Positions 17,201 through 26,000 of a stretch of DNA of 64,000 bases are shown in pieces. Within the stretch, counting starts at the first letter, position 1. Every line of letters starts with the position of its first letter. Under the pieces are notes generated by a model. The model saw only the letters and a program-made list of their open reading frames with translations, was not told the DNA's origin and did not search any database. This DNA is from DASZVB01 sp035545855 (GTDB lineage: Bacteria; Myxococcota_A; Polyangia; Polyangiales; Polyangiaceae). A program made the translations under genes and the position numbers. The stretch covers positions 62,001 through 126,000 of the forward strand of contig DASZXK010000155.1 of NCBI GenBank assembly GCA_035545855.1. Direction: 5' to 3'.

Positions 17201-18275
17201 GCGTGAGCGACGATCGCCGCCGGTTCCGTCCGGCGTCCACGGAGATCACCGTGAGGCCGGAGAGCTGCGCCGAGAGCGTCACCTCCCGCAGGTAGCGGGA
17301 CCGGCCGACGCCGGGCGCGGACTCCACGAAGAGGGACGCGCCCGTTCCCTTCCGCGTCTGACGGATGCGCCGGGACGCCCGATCGAGCTCCGGACCTCGT
17401 TCGACGAGCGGGGTCGAGACGAGGAACGCCTGGGCGGCGCGCGCGTCCTCGTCGGGCGCGAGGTTCCCGATCACCTCCAGGCGTTCGATGACCTCCGAGG
17501 CGCTGGACGGGCGCCCGAGCACGTCCAGGCAGAGGAGCGAGAGTACGAGCTGGTCGAGCTCCGGGGGGACTCCGGGCGAAAGTAGCGACGGGAGAGGCGG
17601 CGGAGAGACCCACGCTTCGCCGAGCTCGGCGACGCGGCGGGCGGGATACGCGTGCCGTCCCGTCAGGATCCAGTACGCGAGCGCGCCGAGCGAGAACAGA
17701 TCCGCGCGCTGGTCGAGGGATTGTCCGAACAGCGCCTCCGGCGGGATGGCCGGCGGCGTCCCGGCGATGTCGTCGGCGGCGCCGACGGACGCGAGCGCGC
17801 CGAAGTCGATGAGCTTGCAGCGGCCGTCCGGCGTGATCCGCACGTTGCTCGGCGAGACGTCGCGATGGACCAGCCGCCGGGCGTGGAGGAGCGAGAGGGA
17901 CGAAGCGACGTCCCGGAGGTATCGACAGGCCGTCGGGACGTCCACCGGCGCCGCCGCGCGGAGGTCAGACCCCTCCAGGAGCTCCATCGTGTAGTACGGC
18001 CCCTCCTCGTCCACGCCGTACTCGTACGCCTCGATGATCCGAGGGTGACGGAGGGAAGAGAGAACGTGGAACTCACGCTCGAAGAGCGCGGCGTGATGCG
18101 CGGAGGTCGCGCCGATGAGTCGTTTCAGCGCGACGCGCTGACCCGCGGACTCGTCGAGAGCGGCGTACACGACGCCCATGCCGCCGCGCGCGAGCTCGGA
18201 CTCGAGCCGGAAACGTCCGGCGACCAACCGGCGGTGTTCGCGCATCCGCTGAGGTTCCAAACACCGAATCTTCAC
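14214..18275 (-). CDS. Ser/Thr protein kinase fused to an ATPase/TPR-like region and a GAF domain (PknK-like)
   Basis: 1353 residues from the GTG at 18275 (ATG at 18245 equally possible). Kinase domain ~20-270: Gly loop GGMGVVY, Lys51 in VALK, HRD 137-139, DFG 157-159, all intact. An ATPase domain of the AAA_16/MalT type follows from ~290; its P-loop reads APGVGRSR, i.e. the Walker A Lys is Arg, while the Walker B (LLVAVDDVDQAD) is intact. A ~600-residue helical repeat region (TPR-like) follows, then a GAF-like C-terminal ~150 residues. This resembles MalT-like regulators fused to kinases, as in PknK. Cytoplasmic, no TM segment. Convergent with the copper oxidase gene (10 bp). Confidence 0.88.
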   Translation of the reverse strand: MKIRCLEPQRMREHRRLVAGRFRLESELARGGMGVVYAALDESAGQRVALKRLIGATSAHHAALFEREFHVLSSLRHPRIIEAYEYGVDEEGPYYTMELLEGSDLRAAAPVDVPTACRYLRDVASSLSLLHARRLVHRDVSPSNVRITPDGRCKLIDFGALASVGAADDIAGTPPAIPPEALFGQSLDQRADLFSLGALAYWILTGRHAYPARRVAELGEAWVSPPPLPSLLSPGVPPELDQLVLSLLCLDVLGRPSSASEVIERLEVIGNLAPDEDARAAQAFLVSTPLVERGPELDRASRRIRQTRKGTGASLFVESAPGVGRSRYLREVTLSAQLSGLTVISVDAGRNRRRSSLTRALVSQLFRVAPDLALAALGEDGNLITAALGDSVPPPPDGGRSQPPPGGADPSEALPAALSRVLSDIARKKPLLVAVDDVDQADPASAALLLRLVHATLDAPLFTVLTVSASGEDLPPAVRAMRDASGAVRLRELSEAGVLELVRSVFGAVPHAERTARRLHEATNGNPAHCLSLIERWVTTGVVSYVGGAWVLPIDIEDTALPGAEDLLVHRLEECAPAARAVAEQLAVADCPVPVSLVDTLLEGDRSSSLELLAELAALEIVVAGGDGYSIGYEPLRRAIYERIPDERRRSLHAAVGEALLAAAGTPEERVEAGQHLILAGQRTRGADLIARVARQRTREPGDLSHAFSRMVGPLEVAHAVYEEEGRKNIERLFLLVPLCLASGFASPAIANRYGDDTMARLYRALGLPADPDAVDENALFSAFGAAPVLEPGEERTEETPDVVTLVTWLVSAAMTLVSVGSATIDHVFQARYSRYLAPFRFLGESHPAAFAYRITRNVIAMTEDRMSAAHAAWSDALARVDSVALPEDTVQRIRLGALYSLGVLECQRDDDRVLSRLAEIESRMDSVGEAFANQLRFLFHGFRGEIELAERYHQRVEAIAVQRGTAWQVEIWSKCTLAGVYGNTRDGGGNRRVTEELQRHAKTIPSLDLYYRRSLATQALITGNPARAITLYEETLAESPPRARIGWGAVRGALARAENDLGNHERALQIAEETIQASAEDRDYVAMNLGPYLERVSALTGLGRLADARAALDELFRRHEGSANPMTMGSLHRLGTLLAEREGNEEESERHLSEMERWFRSTKNPALVSQCEAIRAVRNRGLLGPLESKRGAASTFAGAASVAQSVLGDCRGPDERMRRALELVAERTGASEAWLFTVSERREPVQAGSLAGADAPAELRREIAALFQRYLAQSEATNCVDATSASNFSAVPVPTAYRTYALTVASRDSVLLVGAVAVPYRGNARLISHTMLQQIAAQLYGAGDLPAARLAG

Positions 18276-18348
18276 CCGACCGCTCGAAAAACGCCACGTC
18301 GTCGCGGGTGCGCAGATGTGCGCGCCACGCTTCTCGCCAATCGGCCCG

Positions 18349-19149
18349 CTAGCGCGAGTACGGGACTTTCACGACGGAGAGCGACGTGTCGGGCCGAGAG
18401 ACGCGCGGGGCGTTTCTGCGCGCACAGGAACGGCCTTGGGGACAGTCGTCCACGACGGGAAACCTGCCGTAGCGATACGCGGGGGTGAAGTAGGAGAACC
18501 AGGCCGTGGAGTAGGAAGCGCTCTGCCGGTCGGCCTCCAGACGGACTCGCTCCGCCTCGAGATCCGCGCGATCCCGCTCGACGCGACGGCGCTCGAGGTC
18601 GAGATCGTCTTGCTCCGCGCGGCGTGTCGCGTCGAGCGCCGACGCGTGCTCGTCGCGTTCGAGGGCCCGCGCTTCGGCTTCCGGGATGAATCGGCCGTCG
18701 TGCGGGACGAGGCCCTTCGCGCGCATCGCCTCGACCTCCGTGACCCAACCGGACGGCGTCTTCACGTAACCGAGTCGGCCGCGGGCGATCGCGTTGTCGG
18801 TGTCCAGCTCGAGCACCTCGGCGAGGAGCGTCCGCTCCCTGCCGCGCATGCCGTGATCCCTGCAGTAGTCGGCGAGCGAGAGCCGTGCCGAGACGTCCTT
18901 CGGCTTCAGCGCGGCGTACCGTTGAACGAAGGTGTCGACGGGGGACTCGCTCTTCTCCACCTTCTGAACGGCCGCGGCGGGCAAGGTCACGGTGCCCGCT
19001 TCGACCTCCACGACCACTCGATCCCCGCTCCGCGACGCCTTGCCCTCGAGGACGGTTCCCCCCGTGAGCACGACGCGATCGGCGCGGGCCGGCACCGCGC
19101 CCGCGAGGACGGCGACGAGGGTGCCCACGAAGCGGACCGACCTCTGCAT
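18349..19149 (-). CDS. Exported protein of unknown function with coiled coil
   Basis: 266 residues from ATG 19149. A Sec signal (MQRSVRFVGTLVAVLAGAVPARA|DR) is followed by a small beta region 'RVVLTGGTVLEGKASRSGDR', then helical TPR-like segments ('ALKPKDVSARLSLADYCRDH', 'LLAEVLELDTDNAIARGRLG'), and a 50-residue Glu/Arg/Asp-rich coiled coil (~165-215). The C-terminus is Tyr/Phe-rich (AWFSYFTPAYRYGRF). The 'GYVKTPSGWV' element resembles a motif of planctomycete/myxobacterial exported proteins but gives no function. It lies 73 bp upstream of the kinase-ATPase gene on the same strand, so co-transcription is possible. Confidence 0.7.
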   Translation of the reverse strand: MQRSVRFVGTLVAVLAGAVPARADRVVLTGGTVLEGKASRSGDRVVVEVEAGTVTLPAAAVQKVEKSESPVDTFVQRYAALKPKDVSARLSLADYCRDHGMRGRERTLLAEVLELDTDNAIARGRLGYVKTPSGWVTEVEAMRAKGLVPHDGRFIPEAEARALERDEHASALDATRRAEQDDLDLERRRVERDRADLEAERVRLEADRQSASYSTAWFSYFTPAYRYGRFPVVDDCPQGRSCARRNAPRVSRPDTSLSVVKVPYSR

Positions 19150-19302
19150 GACGATGCCTGGCGCGGAAAGCACGGACCTGTCGTCAATTATTCCAGCCGG
19201 AGCCTCGGCCCGGTAGGCCGCCTCGCGGACGCCGGAAAACCGAACGATCTCCCGCTTCGCCGTGAGCCGCCCGCTCGCGCGGCCTTGGGAACGCGGCGCG
19301 CC

Positions 19303-20064
19303 ATGACTAGTCTCCCGGCCGTGACCCCCCTCCAGACCGCCGCGCCCATCGCGAAGATCCGGGCAGCGGAAGCCGATCGTCCCGAAGCCGAACGACTCTT
19401 CACGGATCCGTACGCGAAGCTGTTCGCCGACGCGGCGGCGGACGTGACGGCGCTCTTCTCGCAGATCCCGTTCTTCGAGGAGCACGTCCGCCTCCGGACT
19501 CGCTACATCGACGACGCCGTCCGCGCCGCGCTCGCCCGCGGCACCCGGGCCATCGTCCTCGTCGGCGCGGGCTTCGACACGCGCGGTCTTCGGATGACGG
19601 AGGTCGGCGACGCGGGCGCGCGCGTCATCGAAGTCGACCACGACGAACAGCTCTCCGAGAAGCGACGTCGGCTCGCCGCCGTGGGTGTGTCCTTGCCGCC
19701 GCACGTCGTGCACGCGCCTGCGGACCTGGCGACGGAGGGCGCGCTCGCCCGGGCTCTCGCGGGAGCCGGCGCCGCGCCGACGGACCCGACGCTCTTCGTC
19801 TGCGAGGGCCTCTTCGGGTACCTCCCGCTCGACGCGCTCGTCGCCCTCTCCCGGGCCACGGCCGGAAGCGGCGGGGCGGGGTCTCGCCTGCTCGCGAATC
19901 ACACGCAGCACACGTGGAGCACGGACGCGCTCGTGAAGGCGTTCGAGGGAAGCGGATGGACGGCAGAACCCGCCGTCTCGTTCGTGTCGCTCCACGAGCG
20001 GTACCTCGGAAAGGACCAGCCCGCGGGCGGCGAGGCGTTCGCGTTCTTCGAGGCCCGGAAGTGA
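19303..20064 (+). CDS. Class I SAM-dependent methyltransferase (LCMT/PPM1-type)
   Basis: 253 residues. 'LRTRYIDDAV' and 'IVLVGAGFDTRGLR' are hallmarks of the leucine carboxyl methyltransferase-like family (TIGR00027-type), and 'RVIEVDHDEQLSEKRRRL' provides the acidic residue that binds the SAM ribose. 'LFVCEGLFGYLPLDALVAL' is the usual 'EG..MYL' block. The substrate is unknown; in actinobacteria and myxobacteria such enzymes methylate carboxyl or hydroxyl groups of small molecules. Cytoplasmic. The stop overlaps the next start (GTGA). Confidence 0.87.
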   Translation: MTSLPAVTPLQTAAPIAKIRAAEADRPEAERLFTDPYAKLFADAAADVTALFSQIPFFEEHVRLRTRYIDDAVRAALARGTRAIVLVGAGFDTRGLRMTEVGDAGARVIEVDHDEQLSEKRRRLAAVGVSLPPHVVHAPADLATEGALARALAGAGAAPTDPTLFVCEGLFGYLPLDALVALSRATAGSGGAGSRLLANHTQHTWSTDALVKAFEGSGWTAEPAVSFVSLHERYLGKDQPAGGEAFAFFEARK

Positions 20065-21989
20065 GGCTCCCTTCGCCGACGAGCGGCGCGTTCCTCGCCC
20101 TCGCCGCGCTCGCGACCGGCACGGGCGCGCTCCCGAGCTGCGCGAACGGTCATCCCATCGTGCGTCGCGCGCCCGACGAGCCGCGGTGCGACGCCGCCGT
20201 CTGCCCGTCTCGCGACGCAGGCACGGACGCGCGAACGCCGGCCGCTTCCGTGGACGCGCGCGTCTCCGTGGAGAGCGGCGTGGACTCGGGAACTCCTCGG
20301 GCTCGGGCGGACGCCGCTCCGCCTACCGACTCGGGCACCTTCGCCATCTCGGCGTGCCACGCGTTCACTTCCGACCCCATGGGCTGCGTGATGGCGTCGC
20401 CGATGGACGTGGTCTCCGAGGGAGCGCATTTCGTGCTCGCGCCGTCGACGGACGGGACGCTCCGCGCGCTCGATCCCGCGACGGGCCGGACGGCGTGGAG
20501 CATCGTCCTGCCGACGCCGACGGGACAGGTGGCGGACGTGACGTCCCCACCGGCGCTCTTCGACTCGTCGCACCTCGTCGTCGGCTTCCAGCACGTCGAT
20601 CCCAAGGCGAGCTACGGGCGCATCACGCAGAACGTCGCGGTCGTGGACCTCGAAGCGCGGGCGCTGGACCCCGATTTTCCGCTCCTCACGCTCGATGCGA
20701 CGGGACACGAAGTGGACGGCGGCAGCGCCGTCCCGTTCTCGACGCCGAACACGTTCGGGCGCTCCCCGCTCCTCCACGTCGGCGTGCCCGATCGGACGCG
20801 CGGCCTCGTCTATCTCGGCTTCGGCAACCAGCGCGACATCCAGCCGTGGCACGGCTGGCTCTTCGAGCTCGATCTCGACGCCTGGAAGACGAGCGGCGCC
20901 GCGGCCGCCGTGACCGGGACGCTGCTCGTCACGCCCGAGTCCGACTGCGGTCCCTCCGGGGCGAGCGGCTCTCGCGACGACGTCTGCGGCGGCGGCCTCT
21001 GGGCTCCGGCGGGGTTCCGTCTCCACGAGAGCGCGAGCGGGTTCGAGGTGTACGTCCCGACGGGCAACGGCCAGCTCGACCTCGCCCGCCACGACTACGC
21101 GAACGGGATCCTGCGCGTCGGTCGGGGGCTCGCCTTCGACCCCGAGTGCGACACGGCGAAGTGCACGCCGTTCGATCCGGACGATCCCGGCGAGACCTGC
21201 CTCGGTTCCTGCGGGAACCTGTTCGTCCCGCGCCTGCTCCCCGGAGAGGCCCCCGTCCGCCCGGAGTCCGGCGTCTGCGACGGAAAGACGCTTCTCCAGT
21301 GCTACGCCGCGCTCGACTGGGACCTCGGCGCCAACACCCCCGTGCGCGTCGCGGTCCCCGGCGCTCCCGACGTGCTCGTCCTGCCCGGCAAGGACGGCGC
21401 CGTGTACCTGTTCGACGCCGAGCACTTCGGCACGCTCTACGACCGGGAGACGGTGGTCTCCCCCTGCGGCACGAAGACGGACACGTGCAAGGCGGACTGG
21501 GCCGGCATGATGGTCACCGAGCCCGTCGTGACGACCGAGGGCGGGACGCCGCTCGTGATGATCCCGACGTTCATGTTCGACGTCACGCACCCCGCGGGAG
21601 TCGTCGCGCTCCGGATCGTGACGACGAACGGCGTGCCGTCCTTCGAGCCCGCGTGGCAGGCGCCGACGTTCGGGTCGGACGAATCCCTGAAGCGCTTCCG
21701 CGTGCACCCGAGCCGCATGACGCTGACGACGCTCGGCGGCGTGCCCGTGGTGGTCCTCGTGGACGTCAGTGCGTCGTCTGCCGCGCCGGGGACGCTGCTC
21801 GTGATCCGGATTCGCGACGGGGAGATCCTGAAGCGCGTCCCGCTCGAGGGACGCGGGAACCGCTACGTCCTGCCGCTGGTCCTCGGCGACGAAGACTCGC
21901 GGCGCGTCGTGGTGAGCTCGTGCCCGGCGAACCCGCCGAGCACCGGCGCGATGGAAGCGATCGACCTCCGGACGACGGCGTGTCCGTGA
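20061..21989 (+). CDS. Secreted lipoprotein with PQQ-like beta-propeller
   Basis: 642 residues from GTG 20061, which overlaps the methyltransferase stop. The N-terminal signal ends in ...TGALPSC, a probable lipobox, followed by an Asp/Ala/Arg linker. The body has repeating blades such as 'GTLRALDPATGRTAWSIVLP' (a PQQ-like/WD40-like tryptophan docking strand) and 'VLVLPGKDGAVYLFDAEHFG'. Paired cysteines (e.g. ESDCGPSG..DDVCGG, CDTAKC, CLGSC) suggest disulfides, consistent with export. No cofactor-binding residues can be assigned. Its coupling to a methyltransferase may be incidental. Confidence 0.8.
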   Translation: MRLPSPTSGAFLALAALATGTGALPSCANGHPIVRRAPDEPRCDAAVCPSRDAGTDARTPAASVDARVSVESGVDSGTPRARADAAPPTDSGTFAISACHAFTSDPMGCVMASPMDVVSEGAHFVLAPSTDGTLRALDPATGRTAWSIVLPTPTGQVADVTSPPALFDSSHLVVGFQHVDPKASYGRITQNVAVVDLEARALDPDFPLLTLDATGHEVDGGSAVPFSTPNTFGRSPLLHVGVPDRTRGLVYLGFGNQRDIQPWHGWLFELDLDAWKTSGAAAAVTGTLLVTPESDCGPSGASGSRDDVCGGGLWAPAGFRLHESASGFEVYVPTGNGQLDLARHDYANGILRVGRGLAFDPECDTAKCTPFDPDDPGETCLGSCGNLFVPRLLPGEAPVRPESGVCDGKTLLQCYAALDWDLGANTPVRVAVPGAPDVLVLPGKDGAVYLFDAEHFGTLYDRETVVSPCGTKTDTCKADWAGMMVTEPVVTTEGGTPLVMIPTFMFDVTHPAGVVALRIVTTNGVPSFEPAWQAPTFGSDESLKRFRVHPSRMTLTTLGGVPVVVLVDVSASSAAPGTLLVIRIRDGEILKRVPLEGRGNRYVLPLVLGDEDSRRVVVSSCPANPPSTGAMEAIDLRTTACP

Positions 21990-21992
21990 GGG

Positions 21993-22898
21993 TCAAGTCC
22001 GTCGGATGAAGTCCACGACGACCTCGGCGAGTTCCTCGCCGCGATCTTCCTGGAGGAAGTGGCCGCCATCCCGGATCGTCGTGTGCGGCATTCCCTGTGC
22101 ACCGGGGACGTGCTTCTGCCACGGGGCTTCGCCGCCGCGCGTGATGGCGTCCTGATCGCTGAACGCCGTGAGGAACGGCTTTTTCCACGCGCGAAATACC
22201 TCCCACGCGGCGCGATTCGCCGGCGCCGCCGGATCGTCCGGCGACGCGGGGACGAGCGCTGGAAACTGTCTCGCACCCGCCTTGTATGATTCGTCCGGAA
22301 ACGGCGCGTCGTAGGCCGCGACGATCTCGGGCGGGAGATCCGTGGTGCACCCACCGTTCACGATGCTGCCGACGGGCAGCTCCGGCACCTCCTGGGAGAA
22401 CTTCCGCCAGGCGAAGAACGCCTCGGGCATCTTCTGATCGCCGGTGGGCAGGCCGCCATTCGCGAGCACGATCCGAGCGAACCGCTCCGGATTCTCTGCG
22501 GCGACGCGAAGCCCGACGAGGCTGCCCCAGTCTTGGCAGACGAGCGTGATTCCACGGAGATCGAGCTCCGCGAGGAACGCCGCGATCCAGCCGACGTGGC
22601 GCGCGTACGTATAGTCCGCACGGTCCACGGGTTTGTCGCTCCGACCGAAGCCGATGAGATCCGGAGCGACGACGCGGAAGCCCGCGCCGACGAGGATCGG
22701 GATCATCTTCCGGTACAGATACGACCACGTCGGCTCCCCGTGCATGAGGAGCACGACACGCCCGTTCGACGGCCCTTCATCCAGATAGTGCAGACGGAGC
22801 GCGTCTCCGTCTCCGGCGGGCACGGAAACGTAGTGCGGCGAGAACGGATACCCGGGGAGATCGCGGAAGCGCGAGTCGTCGGTGCGGAGAAATTTCAT
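21993..22898 (-). CDS. Haloalkane dehalogenase (HLD-I type)
   Basis: 301 residues, typical for the family. It hydrolyses C-halogen bonds to alcohol and halide. Catalytic elements are present: oxyanion-hole region MHGEPTW (53-58), nucleophile Asp123 in CQDWGS with halide-binding Trp124, second halide-stabilising Trp164 (FFAWRKF), acid near Asp248/Asp250 (FSDQDAIT) and His280 (GGHFLQED). This pattern matches the DhlA/DhmA subfamily. Cytoplasmic. Monocistronic on the minus strand; the 153-bp upstream gap holds a candidate operator. The natural substrate is unknown. Confidence 0.88.
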   Translation of the reverse strand: MKFLRTDDSRFRDLPGYPFSPHYVSVPAGDGDALRLHYLDEGPSNGRVVLLMHGEPTWSYLYRKMIPILVGAGFRVVAPDLIGFGRSDKPVDRADYTYARHVGWIAAFLAELDLRGITLVCQDWGSLVGLRVAAENPERFARIVLANGGLPTGDQKMPEAFFAWRKFSQEVPELPVGSIVNGGCTTDLPPEIVAAYDAPFPDESYKAGARQFPALVPASPDDPAAPANRAAWEVFRAWKKPFLTAFSDQDAITRGGEAPWQKHVPGAQGMPHTTIRDGGHFLQEDRGEELAEVVVDFIRRT

Positions 22899-22926
22899 CT
22901 GGAGCTCCGTGGGCGCCGCAAGACCC

Positions 22927-22941
22927 TGAGTTTCGTACTCA
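22927..22941. promoter_or_regulatory. Inverted repeat TGAGT-N5-ACTCA upstream of the dehalogenase
   Basis: A perfect 5-bp inverted repeat with 5-bp spacer (TTCGT), 29 bp upstream of the dehalogenase start. A second partly overlapping symmetry (GTTTC ... GAAAC) lies just beside it. It could be an operator for an unlinked repressor; chance is not excluded. Confidence 0.35.
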
Positions 22942-23051
22942 CGGAAACGGGAAATACAAAGCGGAAAGGGGCGGTGGCGTGATCTCGATCGAATGGCGCC
23001 GATGCCCGGAACCTGCCGTCTAGAGCCGAAAACCGACGAGGGCCGGACCCG

Positions 23052-26000
23052 TCACGGCGACCTGAAATACACCGCGGCGAGCGGCGGCAGCGTGATCTCT
23101 ATGGAGTATCGCCGGCCGTGTGCGCCGACCGGGTCGGCCTTCCGACCACCGAAGTTGCCTTCTCCGGTCCCGCCGAATTCGGCGGCGTTCGAGTTCAGGA
23201 TCTCCTTCCAGAACCCCTCCGTGGTGACGCCCACGCGGTACCCGCGCCGCACGACGGGCGTGAAGTTGAAGACGGCGAGGACCCGCGAGCCGTCTCTCGC
23301 GCGCCGCTCGAAGGCGAGGACGCTCTCTTCCGCGTTCCGGATGTCCACCCACGCGAAGCCCTCGGGGCGCTTGTCGAGCTCGTACAGGGCTGGCTCGCTC
23401 CGGTAGACGGCGTTCAGCGCGGACACGAGGCGCGCCACGCCGGCGTGCGGCGGCGAATCCAGCAGGGAGAGCTCGAGGGGCGACTCGTGGCTCCACTCGT
23501 TTCGCGTGCCGAGCTCGCCGCCCATGAAGAGCAGCTTGTGACCCGGGCAGGCGTACTGATACGCGAAGAGGAGGCGGAGGTTCGCGAACTTCTGGAAATC
23601 GTCCCCGGGCATCTTGCCGAGGAGGGAGCCTTTGCCGTGGACGACCTCGTCGTGCGAGAGCGGGAGCACGAAGTTCTCGTGCCAGGCGTACATGCCGCGG
23701 AAGGTGAGCCGATCGTGGTGGTAGCGGCGGTGGATCGGGTCCTTCGAGAAATAGTCCAGCGTGTCGTGCATCCAGCCGAGGTCCCACTTCGAGCCGAAGC
23801 CGAGGCCGCCGAGGTACGTCGGACGCGAGACCATGGGCCATGCCGTGGACTCCTCCGCCGTCATCGAGACGTCCGGGAAGCGCCCGTAGACGCTCTCGTT
23901 CAGCCAGCGGAGGAAGCTGATGGCGTCCAGGTTTTCCCTTCCGCCGAACTCGTTCGGGATCCACTGACCGTCGGCGCGGGAGTAGTCGAGGTACAGCATG
24001 GATGCGACGCCGTCGACGCGGAGGCCGTCCCCGTGGAACTTCTCGAGCCAGTAGAGCGCGCTCGAAGTGAGGAGCGAGCGCACCTCGCAGCGGCCGTAGT
24101 TGAAGATGTAGCTCTTCCAGTCCGGATGAAAGCCGCGACGCGGATCCGCGTGCTCGTAGAGGTGCGTCCCGTCGAAGTATCCGAGGCCGTGCGCGTCCGT
24201 CGGGAAATGACTCGGTACCCAGTCGAAGAGGACGCCGATGCCGTCCTGGTGGAGGTGGTCCACGAACGCCATCAGGTCCTCCGGGGAACCGTAGCGCGCG
24301 GTCGCCGCGAAATACCCGGTGAGCTGATACCCCCAGGACCCGTAGAACGGATGCTCCATCACGGGGAGGAGCTCCACGTGCGTGAACCCGAGGCGTTTCA
24401 CGTGATCGGAGAGGCGCTCCGCGAGCTCGCGGTAGCCGAGGAGACTCCCGTCCGCGGCGCGCGCGAAGGAGCCGAGGTGAACCTCGTAGATGGAACACGG
24501 GGCGTCGAGCGCGTTCCGCGGGCCGCGCGAGGACATCCACGCTTCGTCGCCCCAGCGGTGCTCGGGCGACCACACGACGCTCGCCGTCCGGGGAGGCGCT
24601 TCCGCGCGAACCGCGAGCGGGTCCGCCTTCTCGGTGCCGTGGCCGCTCTTGGAGACGACGTAGAGCTTGTAGAGATCTCCCTGCCCGACGCCGGGAACGA
24701 AGCCTTCCCACACGCCGGAGCGGCCACGGAGGTACAGGGGCGCGTCCGTCGCCTGCCATTCGTTGAAGTCTCCGATGACGTGCACGCTCTCCGCGTTCGG
24801 GGCCCACACGGAGAAATAGGTGCCGGGAGCGCCGTCCATGACGCCGGGGTGGGCGCCGAACCTCGCGTAGATCTCCCGGTGCGTGCCCTCGTTGAAGAGG
24901 TGGAGATCCAGGTCCGTCAGGCGCGCGCACGGACGCGAACGGATCCCGGATGGACGTTCGCTCGTGCGGTCCGTGGGGGGCGTCCGTCTCAGAGCGGAGA
25001 GGAGGCGATGGATCTCCGGCGACGTCGTGATCGTCTCGAGCGTCGCCCGGAGCTTTCGGCCGAAGTTCGGGCGCTCGGGGCCCGTTCCGGGGACGTTCTG
25101 GGGCTCCGTCTCTCCGAGGAGATCGTCCGCGCTGACGAGCGCGATCGAGGCGCGTGAGCCGGCGAGGCTCCGGAGCTCCGCCGTGAGCAGCTCCTCGTCC
25201 CGCGGCGGCCGTTCGAGCAGATCCCGCGACTCGAGGTACCGCTCGATCCGATCGCGCGCGTCGGAGCGCGCCGCCCGTTCCCGGAGGACGCCGGCGTCGT
25301 CCAGCAGACCGAGCTCCTTCTGCGTCTCCAGGTCGGAGCCCCGGAGGTAGCCGAGGAAGGTCGGCATGTCGTGCGTGTTGATGCTCGCCACGGCGCCGAC
25401 CGGGACGGCGAGCGAGCGCCCGGGTTCGGGCACCGGCTCGTACTGGAGCACGTAGAGACGACCGATGCCGTGGCGCGCCATGCGGGCCCGCACCTCGTCC
25501 GGGACCGTGCCGAGATCCTCCCCGACGAGCCTCGTGCCGGCTCGAACGGCCTCGATGAGGAGCGCGGCGTAGAGCTCGTCGTCGGGTTGACGCACGTAGA
25601 CGCCGTCGGCGGCGCCGTAGCCGGGCGGTATGCAGAAGAGCCGGTGAAGGCCCATGACGTGATCGATGCGGAGGATCTCCGCGGCGCTCATCTGGTGGCG
25701 GAGCGAGAGGACGAAATACGAGTGCTCGGCGGCGGAAGCTCGCTCCGGGTGCGGCGGCGCGAAGCCCCAGCTCTGCCCCCCTTCGAAGAGCGCGTCCGGA
25801 GGGGCGCCCGTCGAGCACCCCGCGAGCATCTGCGCGCCGAAGCGGAAGGCGTCGTAGCCGCCGGAGTGGGCGCCGAGCGGAAGATCCATGTAGAGCCCGA
25901 CGCCGGCCTTCTTCGCCCGCGCGGCCAGAGCCTTCATCTGATCCTCCGCGCGGATCTGACAGAAGGCGTGATAGCGAAAGCTGGATCCGTCGAAATCTTC

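Noticed and set aside
14065..17613. An 1182-codon minus-strand frame overlapping the kinase-ATPase gene
   Set aside because: Out of frame with the kinase and ATPase motifs, Arg/Gly/Ala-rich, and it extends over the end of the oxidase gene.
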